A DNA stretch of 14,652 bases, taken from contig NZ_DATDMY010000201.1 of the NCBI RefSeq assembly GCF_036518555.1, positions 1 through 14,652 on the forward strand. Direction: 5' to 3'. This DNA is from Dokdonella_A sp036518555 (lineage in GTDB: Bacteria; Pseudomonadota; Gammaproteobacteria; Xanthomonadales; Rhodanobacteraceae). The position numbers and the translations under genes are program-made. How positions within the stretch are numbered: position 1 is the stretch's first letter; the number at the start of each line of letters is the position of its first letter. Below, piece by piece: positions 6,650 to 13,233 of this stretch. Below the pieces are notes generated by a model, which searched no databases, was not told the DNA's origin, and worked only from the letters and a program-made list of their open reading frames with translations.

Positions 6650-8029
6650 CTACACGTCCCAGGCCGCGGACAGCGCGTCGCCGAGCCGTTCCACCGCGAT
6701 GACGTCCATTTCGCCGAGCCGCGTCTTCTTCGGCGCGTTCGCCTTCGGCACGATCGCCCGACGAAAGCCGTGCGTGGCGGCTTCCTTCAGACGTTCCTCG
6801 CCGTTGGGCACCGGCCGGATCTCGCCCGACAGACCGACCTCGCCGAACGCGACGGTCTTGTCCGGCAGCGGCCGGTCGCGGAAGCTCGACAGCACCGCGA
6901 GCAGCACGGGGAGGTCGGCCGCGGTTTCCTGCACGCGGATGCCGCCGACGACGTTGACGAACACGTCCTGGTCGTAGACGGCGGCGCCGCCGTGCCGATG
7001 CAGCACCGCGAGCAGCATCGCGAGACGGTTCTGCTCGAGGCCGAGCGCGACGCGACGCGGATTGCCGAGCGAACTCTGGTCGACCAGCGCCTGCACCTCG
7101 ACCAGCAGCGGCCGCGTGCCCTCGCGCGTGACCATCACCGCGCTGCCGGAGGTCGGCTGCGCGTGCGCGGACAGGAAGATCGCGGACGGATTCGGCACTT
7201 CGCGCAGGCCCTTGTCGCCCATCGCGAACACGCCGAGTTCGTTGACCGCGCCGAAGCGGTTCTTGAACGCGCGCAGCACGCGGAAGCGAGAGCCGGACTC
7301 GCCTTCGAAGTAGAGCACCGCATCGACCATGTGCTCGAGCACGCGCGGGCCGGCGATGCCGCCTTCCTTCGTCACGTGGCCGACCAGGAACACGCTCGTG
7401 CCCGATTCCTTCGCGAAGCGCACGAGTCGCGCGGCCGATTCGCGTACCTGCGACACCGAGCCCGGCGCCGCGGTGAGCTGTTCGGTCCAGATCGTCTGGA
7501 TCGAATCGACGATGAGCACGTCGGGCTTCGCCGAAGCGGCCTCGGCAAGGATGCGTTCGATCGAAGTCTCGGCGAGTGCTTCGAGTCCCTCCAGCGCGAT
7601 GCCGAGGCGCTGCCCGCGCGCAGCGACCTGCGCGAGCGACTCCTCCCCGGTCACGTAGAGTCCGCGCACGCGCTGCCCAAGCGTGCCGAGCATCTGCAAC
7701 AGCAGCGTCGACTTGCCGATGCCGGGGTCGCCGCCGATGAGCACGACGGAGCCCGCGACGAGGCCGCCGCCGAGCACGCGATCGAGTTCGCCGATGCCGG
7801 TGTCGCCGCGTCGCTCCGCTTCCGCGGCGACGCTCGCGAGACGGGTGATCTTCGCCGCACCGGTCGCGCCCGCGTACCCCGTGCGCGACGCCGCAATCGA
7901 CTTGGCCGCCGGCTGCACGACGATCTCCGCAAGCGTGTTCCACGCGCCGCATTCGATGCACTGGCCCTGCCACTTCGAATGTTCTGCGCCGCATTCGGAG
8001 CACACGTAAGCGGTCTTCGCCTTCGCCAT
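6650..8029 (-). CDS. radA: DNA repair protein RadA (Sms)
   Basis: RadA is a RecA-like, DnaB-related ATPase that promotes branch migration and processing of recombination intermediates. The protein has 459 residues, typical length. A four-cysteine zinc finger lies at the N-terminus (C10, C13, C24, C27). The Walker A is GDPGIGKST (100-108), with LIVDSIQT (172-179) as the Walker B region. The RadA-specific KNRFG is at 256-260. The C-terminal Lon-like domain spans about 285-459 and ends in the PKANAPKK region. The ATG overlaps the alr stop by one base (TGATG), and a GAGGA lies inside the end of alr, so the two genes are very likely cotranscribed and coupled. The start begins with MAKAKTAYVCSECG, the normal RadA N-terminus. 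Confidence 0.97.
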   Translation of the reverse strand: MAKAKTAYVCSECGAEHSKWQGQCIECGAWNTLAEIVVQPAAKSIAASRTGYAGATGAAKITRLASVAAEAERRGDTGIGELDRVLGGGLVAGSVVLIGGDPGIGKSTLLLQMLGTLGQRVRGLYVTGEESLAQVAARGQRLGIALEGLEALAETSIERILAEAASAKPDVLIVDSIQTIWTEQLTAAPGSVSQVRESAARLVRFAKESGTSVFLVGHVTKEGGIAGPRVLEHMVDAVLYFEGESGSRFRVLRAFKNRFGAVNELGVFAMGDKGLREVPNPSAIFLSAHAQPTSGSAVMVTREGTRPLLVEVQALVDQSSLGNPRRVALGLEQNRLAMLLAVLHRHGGAAVYDQDVFVNVVGGIRVQETAADLPVLLAVLSSFRDRPLPDKTVAFGEVGLSGEIRPVPNGEERLKEAATHGFRRAIVPKANAPKKTRLGEMDVIAVERLGDALSAAWDV

Positions 8030-9108
8030 CAGCTGTCGTCCTCGACGAAGCGCACGCGGCGCGTCACGCCGCAGGTGAGTTCGTAGCCGATCGTGTCCGC
8101 GTGCGCGGCGACCTCCTCGACCGGCAACCCGCGTCCCCAGAGCACGACCGGGTCGCCGACCTTCGCCGCGGGGTGCTGGCGCAGGTCGATCGTGACGAGG
8201 TCCATCGACACGCGCCCGACCACGGTCGCGCGCGTACCGTTCACGAGCACCGGCGTCGCGCCGTCGGAGTGGCGCGGATAGCCGTCGCCGTAGCCGATCG
8301 CGGCGACGCCTATGGCCATGTCCTCGGGCGCCTGCCAGGTCGCCGCGTAGCCGACGTGATCGCCCTTGCGCACGCGATTGATCGCGACGAGCCGCGTCGC
8401 GAGCGTCATTGCCGGCCGGAAGCCGAAATCCGCGCCGATGCGGCCGGCGACGACGGAGATGCCGTAGAGCGCGCCACCGACGCGCACCCACTGCCCGTGC
8501 GCTTCGGGCCAGCCGAGCACGCCGGCCGAATTGGACAGCGAACGCGCGCCGTCGAGTCCGGACACGCCGCGCTCGAAACGCTCGATCTGCTGCGTCGTCA
8601 TCGCGTCGTCGAACACGTCGGAATTCGCGAAGTGGGTCATTAGTGCGACGTCGCGGTCGACGCAGGGGAGCGCGCGCAGGCGCGCATGCACCTCGCGCGC
8701 GCGCTCCGGCGCTATGCCAAGCCGGTGCATGCCGGTATCGAGCTTGAGCCATACCCGCAGCGGGCGCGGGTCGGTATCGGCCGCGAGCAGTTCGACCTGC
8801 GCGTCGCTGTGCACGACCGTGTCGAGCCGCAGGCGGCGCATCTCGGCGAGGTCGGTCGCCTCGTCGTGCCCGGACAGTACGACGATGCGCTGCGACACGC
8901 CGGCCGCGCGCAGGCGCTGGCCGTCGGCGATGCCGGCGACGCCGAACGCATCCGCGCCCTCGAGCGCACGCGCGACTCGCTCGAGGCCGTGGCCGTAGCC
9001 GTCCGCCTTGACCACGGCCATCACGCGCGCGCCGGGCGCGAGCTCGCGCACGCGGCGCAGGTTCTCGCGCAGTGCGCCGAGGTGGATCGTGGCGCTGGTC
9101 GCGCGCAT
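8029..9108 (-). CDS. alr: Alanine racemase
   Basis: A PLP-dependent cytosolic enzyme interconverting L- and D-alanine to supply D-Ala for peptidoglycan. The 359-residue length is normal. The PLP lysine is Lys34 in VVKADGYGHG (32-41). The second catalytic base is Tyr254 in GYAATW. Met302 in SMD and the GYGDGYPR segment (272-279) are family landmarks, and HFANSD (159-164) is the usual barrel motif. The start at 9108 has GAGGA about 8 bases upstream. alr lies downstream of dnaB with a 212-base gap and is coupled to radA. The dnaB-alr-radA order fits xanthomonad chromosomes. I cannot tell from sequence whether it is the biosynthetic or a catabolic paralogue; the neighbourhood favours the housekeeping enzyme. 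Confidence 0.97.
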   Translation of the reverse strand: MRATSATIHLGALRENLRRVRELAPGARVMAVVKADGYGHGLERVARALEGADAFGVAGIADGQRLRAAGVSQRIVVLSGHDEATDLAEMRRLRLDTVVHSDAQVELLAADTDPRPLRVWLKLDTGMHRLGIAPERAREVHARLRALPCVDRDVALMTHFANSDVFDDAMTTQQIERFERGVSGLDGARSLSNSAGVLGWPEAHGQWVRVGGALYGISVVAGRIGADFGFRPAMTLATRLVAINRVRKGDHVGYAATWQAPEDMAIGVAAIGYGDGYPRHSDGATPVLVNGTRATVVGRVSMDLVTIDLRQHPAAKVGDPVVLWGRGLPVEEVAAHADTIGYELTCGVTRRVRFVEDDS

Positions 9109-9320
9109 GCCGCTGTTCCTCGTCGTGGTTTCGCATCGCTACGCCGCGCAGGAGCGGCCCGCACACGGCGCCGCAGCCTCGTCGTGGCGCTGGCAGCACC
9201 CTGCGACACCGGCCGGTGCCGCTCCTGCTGGCTACCCTGCACCGCAGCCGCGATTCATGGCGGCGATGCGACCGTCCTTCGACGGCCTGTTGCTGCAAAC
9301 CCCCGTCGTTTCGAGCTCCG
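9109..9320 (-). other. dnaB-alr intergenic region
   Basis: This 212-base gap holds a perfect 12-bp palindrome CACCGGCCGGTG at 9207-9218 and, near its alr-proximal end, the alr Shine-Dalgarno GAGGA. No good sigma-70 promoter and no U-tailed terminator were found, so alr and radA may be transcribed from the dnaB promoter. The palindrome could be an operator or chance in GC-rich DNA. Confidence 0.3.
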
Positions 9321-10706
9321 CTACTCGAACGTGCCCGCGTAACTGTTGCTCGCGAGGTTCTCGAACTTGGTGTAATGACCGAGGAAGGCGAGCTTCACGT
9401 GCCCGGTCGGGCCGTTACGCTGTTTGCCGATGATGATTTCGGCGACGCCCTTCTCGCCCGATTCCGGGTTGTAGTACTCGTCGCGGTAGATGAACATGAT
9501 CACGTCCGCATCCTGCTCGATCGCGCCCGATTCGCGCAGGTCGGCCATCACCGGACGCTTGTCCGTGCGCTGTTCGAGCGAACGGTTCAGCTGCGACAGC
9601 GCGATCACCGGTACGTTCAATTCCTTCGCGAGGGCCTTGAGGCTGCGCGAGATCTCTGAAATTTCCGTGGCGCGATTCTCCTTCGTGCCGGGCACCTGCA
9701 TGAGCTGCAGGTAGTCGATCACGATGAGGCCGAGGTCGTGCTCGCGCTTGAGCCTGCGCGAGCGGGCACGCAGTTCGCTCGGGCTCAGCGCGGGCGTGTC
9801 GTCGATGAAGATCTTCGCTTCGCTGAGCAGGGTGATCGCGTTGGTCACGCGCGGCCACTCCTCCTCGGCGAGATCCCCGGTGCGCAGGTGCTGCTGGTTG
9901 ATGCGGCCGAGCGAGGAGATCAGGCGGAACGCGAGCTGCGAGGCCGACATTTCCATCGAGAAGATCGCGACCGCCTTCTTGGTCTTGAGTGCGGCGTACT
10001 CGGCCATGTTGACCGAGAATGCGGTCTTGCCCATCGACGGGCGCGCGGCGACGATGATGAGATCGGACGGCTGCAGGCCAGCGGTCATCTCGTCGAGATC
10101 GATGAAGCCGGTCGGCAGACCGGTGACCGAGCCTCGATTCTCGTAGCGCTGGTGCAGGATCTGGAACGCTTCCTTGACCGCGCTGCGCATCGGCACGAAA
10201 CCCTTGCGCCCGCGCGCGCCGGCTTCGGCGATGTGGAACACCTTCTGTTCGGCGACTTCGAGCAGCTCCTGGCTCGTTCGCCCCTCGGGCTGGAACGCGT
10301 CGCCAGCGATCTCCGTGCCCGCATCGATGAGCTGCCGCAACACCGACTTCTCGCGCACGATGTCCGCGTAGGCGGTGATGTTCGCGGCGCTCGGCGTGGA
10401 GTTCGCGAGCTCGATCACGTAGCTCGCACCACCGACGAGGTCGACGAGGTTCTGCGCCTGGAACCAGTCGCCGAGCGTGACCGCGTCGTACGGCATGCTC
10501 TTCGCGGACAGGTCGCCGATCGCGCGGAAGATGAGGCGGTGGTCCTTGCGATAGAAGTCGTCCTCGACGAGCCGGTCGGCGACGCGATCCCACGAATCGG
10601 GCGCGAGCATGAGGCCGCCGAGCACGGCCTGCTCGGCCTCGACGGAATGCGGCGGCACGCGCAGCGCTTCGATGCTGGAGACGTTCTTGCGTTCGGTCAG
10701 GGCCAT
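9321..10706 (-). CDS. dnaB: Replicative DNA helicase DnaB
   Basis: The hexameric helicase that unwinds DNA at the replication fork and recruits primase. The 461-residue length is standard. The N-terminal helical domain covers about 18-120 (PPHSVEAEQAVLGG at the start), followed by a linker and the RecA-like domain from about 195. The Walker A is ARPSMGKTA (221-229), the catalytic Glu is E252 in FSMEMS, and the Walker B is LIVIDYLQLM (327-336). SQLNRS (371-376) and ADLRESGAIEQDAD (388-401) follow, with an arginine-finger region at KQRNGPTG (428-435). No intein is present. The start at 10706 has no clear Shine-Dalgarno but matches the family N-terminus. Its own promoter and a DnaA box lie upstream, and a strong terminator separates it from rplI. 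Confidence 0.98.
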   Translation of the reverse strand: MALTERKNVSSIEALRVPPHSVEAEQAVLGGLMLAPDSWDRVADRLVEDDFYRKDHRLIFRAIGDLSAKSMPYDAVTLGDWFQAQNLVDLVGGASYVIELANSTPSAANITAYADIVREKSVLRQLIDAGTEIAGDAFQPEGRTSQELLEVAEQKVFHIAEAGARGRKGFVPMRSAVKEAFQILHQRYENRGSVTGLPTGFIDLDEMTAGLQPSDLIIVAARPSMGKTAFSVNMAEYAALKTKKAVAIFSMEMSASQLAFRLISSLGRINQQHLRTGDLAEEEWPRVTNAITLLSEAKIFIDDTPALSPSELRARSRRLKREHDLGLIVIDYLQLMQVPGTKENRATEISEISRSLKALAKELNVPVIALSQLNRSLEQRTDKRPVMADLRESGAIEQDADVIMFIYRDEYYNPESGEKGVAEIIIGKQRNGPTGHVKLAFLGHYTKFENLASNSYAGTFE

Positions 10707-10733
10707 GGCGACGGCGCGTTCGTTCGGCGGTGA

Positions 10734-10762
10734 ATCATCCGCGCCGCCGTCTCAGCTGTCGA
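10734..10762 (-). promoter_or_regulatory. dnaB promoter
   Basis: On the minus strand TCGACA (10762 to 10757; 5 of 6 to TTGACA) is followed after exactly 17 bases by GATGAT (10739 to 10734; 4 of 6 to TATAAT). The predicted transcription start is near 10727, giving a leader of about 20 bases. A small inverted repeat GTCTC-7-GAGAC (10749-10765) spans the -35 and could be an operator. Confidence 0.6.
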
Positions 10763-10773
10763 GACAACAACTC

Positions 10774-10782
10774 TGTGGATAA
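10774..10782 (-). promoter_or_regulatory. Perfect DnaA box upstream of dnaB
   Basis: TTATCCACA on the minus strand (TGTGGATAA on the plus strand) equals the strict consensus DnaA-binding 9-mer. It sits 11 bases upstream of the dnaB -35 element, about 50 bases from the predicted start. The position fits DnaA activating or modulating dnaB transcription. A single box, without a cluster or AT-rich unwinding region, argues against this being oriC. Confidence 0.65.
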
Positions 10783-10819
10783 CCTGTGTGTGATGTTCTC
10801 TTCGCGGGGCGAGAAGCGA

Positions 10820-10979
10820 AAAGACTGAAACACGAAGGACACGAAGGACACGAAGTAAAGCAATCATCATGGAAATGGCTCGGACGGCATCGCATCAGCC
10901 TGGTGTACGGGCATGCGGCAGCCCGTGCTCGATCATGTCTTGCCTTCGTGTCCTTCGTGTCCTTCGTGTTTCAATCTTT
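10820..10979. repeat. 160-bp inverted-repeat element built from a 9-bp unit (MITE-like or REP-like)
   Basis: Two 36-base arms (10820-10855 and 10944-10979) are inverted copies with a single mismatch (10825 against 10974). Each arm contains about three copies of the 9-mer CACGAAGGA. The 88-base interior has no gene but includes a small hairpin ACGGGC-8-GCCCGT (10907-10926). No transposase and no obvious target-site duplication are visible. Arms like this (read as HEGHEGHE on one strand and FVSFVSFVF on the other) recur in many bacterial genomes and are often misannotated as short genes; that is my recollection of annotation artefacts, not a named family. The element lies between the dnaB promoter and the rplI terminator, so it interrupts nothing. 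As RNA it would form a long, strong stem. Confidence 0.75.
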
Positions 10980-10996
10980 ATCTCTCCGCTCCACCC

Positions 10997-11028
10997 AAAA
11001 GAAAACGGGCGCCCGAAGGCGCCCGTTT
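10997..11028 (-). terminator. Intrinsic terminator of the rpsF-rpsR-rplI operon
   Basis: On the minus strand an 11-bp perfect stem (AAACGGGCGCC with GGCGCCCGTTT) closes a TTCG tetraloop and runs into TTTTCTTTT. It lies 23 bases beyond the rplI stop. This is a textbook Rho-independent terminator; on the plus strand the trailing T-run is only three bases. Confidence 0.9.
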
Positions 11029-11051
11029 CGTCGAAGCGATGACGCGGCGGA

Positions 11052-11501
11052 TCAGTCTTCGCCGGTGATGACGACCTTGACCGTCGTGTCGACGTCGGCA
11101 TGCAGGTGCACGTGCACGTCGAACTCGCCGATGTGGCGCAGCGGGCCTTCGCCCATCACGACTTCGCTCTTGTCGAGCGCGATGCCGGCTTCGGTGAACG
11201 CCTCGGCGATGTCGCGCGGGCCGACCGAGCCGAACAGCTTGCCTTCCGGGCTCGCGTTCGCCTTGATCGTGACGGAGGCGCCTTCGAACTGCGCCTTGCG
11301 CGCTTCGGCGCCCGACAGCAGCTGGTTCGCCTTCGCCTCGTACTCGGCGCGGCGCTTCTCGAACTCGGCGATGTTCTCGGCCGTAGCCGCGGTCGCCTTG
11401 CCCTGCGGCACGAGGTAGTTGCGGCCGTAGCCGGGCTTCACCTTGACCTTGTCGCCGAGGGCGCCGAGGTTCTTCACTTTCTGGAGGAGGATGAGTTCCA
11501 T
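11052..11501 (-). CDS. rplI: 50S ribosomal protein L9
   Basis: L9 binds 23S rRNA near the L1 stalk through its N-terminal domain and extends a second domain by a long helix; it helps keep reading frame. The 149-residue length is normal. The start MELILLQKVKNLGALGD and the signature GYGRNYLVPQGKA at 24-36 identify it. The connecting helix is about 41-74, and the C-terminal domain has the GKLFGSV segment (87-93). The start at 11501 is preceded by AGGA at 7 bases. It is the last gene of the operon, followed by a strong terminator. The gap to rpsR is 150 bases, long for this operon, and is filled with GC-rich hairpins. Confidence 0.97.
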   Translation of the reverse strand: MELILLQKVKNLGALGDKVKVKPGYGRNYLVPQGKATAATAENIAEFEKRRAEYEAKANQLLSGAEARKAQFEGASVTIKANASPEGKLFGSVGPRDIAEAFTEAGIALDKSEVVMGEGPLRHIGEFDVHVHLHADVDTTVKVVITGED

Positions 11502-11651
11502 GGGGTGTCCTATTCGTTAGCGTCGGAGATTCCGGCGCAGCTTGCGCTGTCCGAACGTGGGTGAGGGCGGCGGGCTCGCCGCCGCTTCGCGGCCTCGTGA
11601 GGCAGACTGCCCTTCCTCACGAACGCCGCGGGCGACCGGTCTCTCGGCCCG
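11502..11651 (-). other. rpsR-rplI spacer with stacked GC-rich hairpins
   Basis: This 150-base spacer contains GGCGGCG-4-CGCCGCC (11566-11583), an overlapping GCCGC-3-GCGGC (11581-11593) and CGTGAGG...CCTCACG (11596-11621), which has an inner GGCAG/CTGCC pairing. None has a U-tail. They may slow transcription, protect mRNA ends or affect L9 translation. No gene or promoter is evident. Confidence 0.4.
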
Positions 11652-11876
11652 TCAATGCGCGTCGCTGTACGGCAGCAGCGCGAGGAAACGCGCGTGCTCG
11701 ATCGCGGTGCCGAGCATGCGCTGGTAGCGCGCCTTGGTGCCCGTGATGCGGCTCGGCACGATCTTGCCCGTCTCGCTGATGTACTGGCGCAGCATGTTGA
11801 GATCCTTGTAGTCGATCTCGGTCACGCCTTCGGCGGTGAAACGGCAGAACTTCTTGCGGCGGAAGAACTTGGACAT
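11652..11876 (-). CDS. rpsR: 30S ribosomal protein S18
   Basis: S18 sits on the 30S platform as a heterodimer with S6. The 74-residue length is typical of the proteobacterial form. The sequence begins MSKFFRRKKFCRF, followed by the core IDYKDLNMLRQYISETGKI and the signature around SRITGTKARYQR (42-53), ending in ARFLALLPYSDAH. The start has a GAGGA Shine-Dalgarno 8 bases upstream. The gap to rpsF is 30 bases. No priB gene lies between rpsF and rpsR, unlike in enterobacteria. Confidence 0.98.
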   Translation of the reverse strand: MSKFFRRKKFCRFTAEGVTEIDYKDLNMLRQYISETGKIVPSRITGTKARYQRMLGTAIEHARFLALLPYSDAH

Positions 11877-11906
11877 GGGAGTATTCCTCGGGACCTGGAC
11901 GGTGGC

Positions 11907-12353
11907 TTATTCGGCGGCGGCGGGGGGAGCGGAGGCTTCCTCGCGCGGTGCGCGCTCGCGGCGCGGACGCGGCTCGTCGTCGTCGCTGCCGAAACCGAAG
12001 CCCTCGTCGTCGCGGCGGCGGCCGCCCTTGTCGTCCTTGTTCTTCATGATCGGCGACATCTCGGTCACGGCGTTCTCGCGCGTGACGATGAGGTGGCGCA
12101 GCACGGCATCGTTGAAGCGGAAGCCCGACTGCAGCTCGGCGAGCACGGCGCCGCTGCACTCGACGTTCATGAGCACGTAGTGCGCCTTGGCCAGGTGCTG
12201 GATCGGGTACGCGAGCTGGCGACGGCCCCAGTCCTCGAGGCGGTGGATCTTGCCGTTGTCGCCTTCGATCAGCGCCTTGTAGCGCTCGATCATCGCCGGG
12301 ACCTGCTCGCTCTGGTCCGGATGGACCAGGAACACGATTTCATAGTGACGCAT
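11907..12353 (-). CDS. rpsF: 30S ribosomal protein S6 with extended low-complexity tail
   Basis: S6 pairs with S18 on the 30S platform. The 148-residue protein has the S6 core in residues 1-100: MRHYEIVFLVHPDQSEQV at the start, DWGRRQLAYPI (41-51), AHYVLMNV (57-64), and FRFNDAVLRHLIVTRENAVTE ending near 98. After that comes a charged, disordered-looking tail (about 105-148) of D/E/R-rich then Ala/Pro-rich sequence ending in AAAE. E. coli S6 also has an acidic tail, which RimK extends with glutamates; this tail does not end in paired Glu, so RimK modification is not predictable. The start has an ideal AAGGAG Shine-Dalgarno (12364 to 12359) at 5 bases. First gene of the rpsF-rpsR-rplI operon. 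Confidence 0.98.
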   Translation of the reverse strand: MRHYEIVFLVHPDQSEQVPAMIERYKALIEGDNGKIHRLEDWGRRQLAYPIQHLAKAHYVLMNVECSGAVLAELQSGFRFNDAVLRHLIVTRENAVTEMSPIMKNKDDKGGRRRDDEGFGFGSDDDEPRPRRERAPREEASAPPAAAE

Positions 12354-12370
12354 GATGGCTCCTTGTGGGT

Positions 12371-12395
12371 ACCGCCGGACGGATTTCCGGGCGGC
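12371..12395 (-). promoter_or_regulatory. Candidate S6:S18 autoregulatory hairpin in the rpsF leader
   Basis: On the minus strand CCGCC (12394 to 12390) pairs with GGCGG (12376 to 12372), an inner CGG/CCG pair closes an AAAT loop, and a three-base UCC bulge sits on the 3' side just before GGCGG. The stem ends about 7 bases before the Shine-Dalgarno. A hairpin with a C-rich 3'-side bulge directly upstream of rpsF is the known arrangement of the S6:S18-binding leader motif in many bacteria, where the protein pair represses its own operon. The bulge can be drawn as UCC or UCCG. The fold was drawn by hand. Confidence 0.5.
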
Positions 12396-12422
12396 AGCCT
12401 CCCGCGACGCGGTGAGGCAAGG

Positions 12423-12444
12423 CCTTCGCCCCTGCAGGCGAAGG
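12423..12444 (-). other. Hairpin at the 5' end of the rpsF leader
   Basis: An 8-bp perfect stem (CCTTCGCC with GGCGAAGG) closes a 6-base loop. It coincides with the transcription start predicted from the rpsF promoter (near 12444), so it would form the very 5' end of the mRNA and may stabilise it. It could also be read as a terminator of the upstream membrane-protein gene, but no U-run follows. Confidence 0.5.
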
Positions 12445-12451
12445 GGCGTGG

Positions 12452-12480
12452 ATACTAATGGAATCAGGGGATTGGCGCAA
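12452..12480 (-). promoter_or_regulatory. rpsF operon promoter
   Basis: TTGCGC (12480 to 12475) and TAGTAT (12457 to 12452) are separated by exactly 17 bases on the minus strand. The -35 lies inside the last codons of the upstream membrane-protein gene and the spacer includes its stop codon. The predicted start near 12444 gives a leader of about 90 bases containing two hairpins. Confidence 0.65.
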
Positions 12481-13168
12481 CCGCCGCGGGAGAGCCTGCC
12501 GAAGCCGGCACGGCGCCCCTGGCGCCTTCCCTCGCGCCCGGCGAAGGCTGCAGCCGCGCGATCGCGTTGACCGGCAGGATCATCGCGCGCCGCGCGCTGC
12601 CGTCATAGACGAATACGTAGTTCGCGACCGCGCCGAGGTAGGTCCAGCCGGAACCCGCACCGGCCGCCAGCGGTTGCTGCTCGCCGTTCATCCAGACCTC
12701 GACGCGCGGGCCTAAGCCGCGACGGATCGCATCGGAGCGGTAACCTGCGTAGAGGCCGACGAAGGCCCAGCCGTAGACGACCACCACCAAGAGGTAGCCG
12801 AGCTGCGTGTACCACATCTCGGCGACGCGCCACTCGAGGAATCGCAGGCGCAGGCGCTGCCATGCGCTGAGCGAGGCCACCGAACGCAGGAATTCGAGGT
12901 TGCGCATGTCCTTGCGCCGGCTGCGCGCGTTGAAAAGGTCCATCAGCCAGCACGCCGGAAACGTCGACAGCACGAGCACGAGCGCCATCGGCTGCTGCAG
13001 GCCGGCGACGAGGAAGTCGCTGATCTGCGACAGGGTCAGTACCGGGATGCCGAACGCGCGGTAGAACCAGTAGTTGTAGAAGATGCCCGCCATCGCGACG
13101 AGCAGGTAGGCGAGCGTTATCGCGACGGCGGGCTCGCGCCGCAGCGTGTCGAACACGTGCGGCAACAC
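12464..13168 (-). CDS. Uncharacterised inner membrane protein
   Basis: I do not recognise a named family. From a GTG at 13168 the product is 234 residues. Three hydrophobic segments are visible: about 13-31, 51-78 (could be read as one long segment) and 121-143. A basic, arginine-rich region (about 81-115) separates the second and third. After the last segment comes a soluble domain (about 144-210) with WTYLGAVANYVFVYD and a beta-rich look, then an Ala/Pro/Gly tail. The start is uncertain: there is no Shine-Dalgarno, another GTG lies four codons later, and the first ATG falls inside a membrane segment; longer in-frame extensions overlap the Fe-S carrier gene and look non-coding. It lies 65 bases downstream of the Fe-S carrier gene in the same direction. 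The rpsF promoter overlaps its 3' end. Function unknown. Confidence 0.7.
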   Translation of the reverse strand: MLPHVFDTLRREPAVAITLAYLLVAMAGIFYNYWFYRAFGIPVLTLSQISDFLVAGLQQPMALVLVLSTFPACWLMDLFNARSRRKDMRNLEFLRSVASLSAWQRLRLRFLEWRVAEMWYTQLGYLLVVVVYGWAFVGLYAGYRSDAIRRGLGPRVEVWMNGEQQPLAAGAGSGWTYLGAVANYVFVYDGSARRAMILPVNAIARLQPSPGAREGARGAVPASAGSPAAVAPIP

Positions 13169-13233
13169 GTTCCGCAGCGGCGAAACGACGGTCGACTCGG
13201 AGGGAAGGCGCGGCCGTGGTTCCGCCGCGCCGC

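Noticed and set aside
6650..9298. Single 882-residue minus-strand frame containing RadA
   Set aside because: Only the last 459 residues are RadA; the upstream part is an Arg-rich shadow of alr in another frame.
10774..10782. The DnaA box as part of a replication origin
   Set aside because: Only one consensus box is present, with no box cluster or AT-rich unwinding stretch, and dnaA, dnaN and other origin neighbours are absent.
10820..10979. CRISPR array or insertion sequence
   Set aside because: The repeats are a 9-bp unit in inverted arms without spacers, and there is no transposase or cas gene.
10786..11418. Possible small protein with HEGHEGHE/FVSFVSFVF repeats
   Set aside because: These residues come from the inverted-repeat arms read in frame; the rest is antisense to rplI. 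No Shine-Dalgarno and no family.
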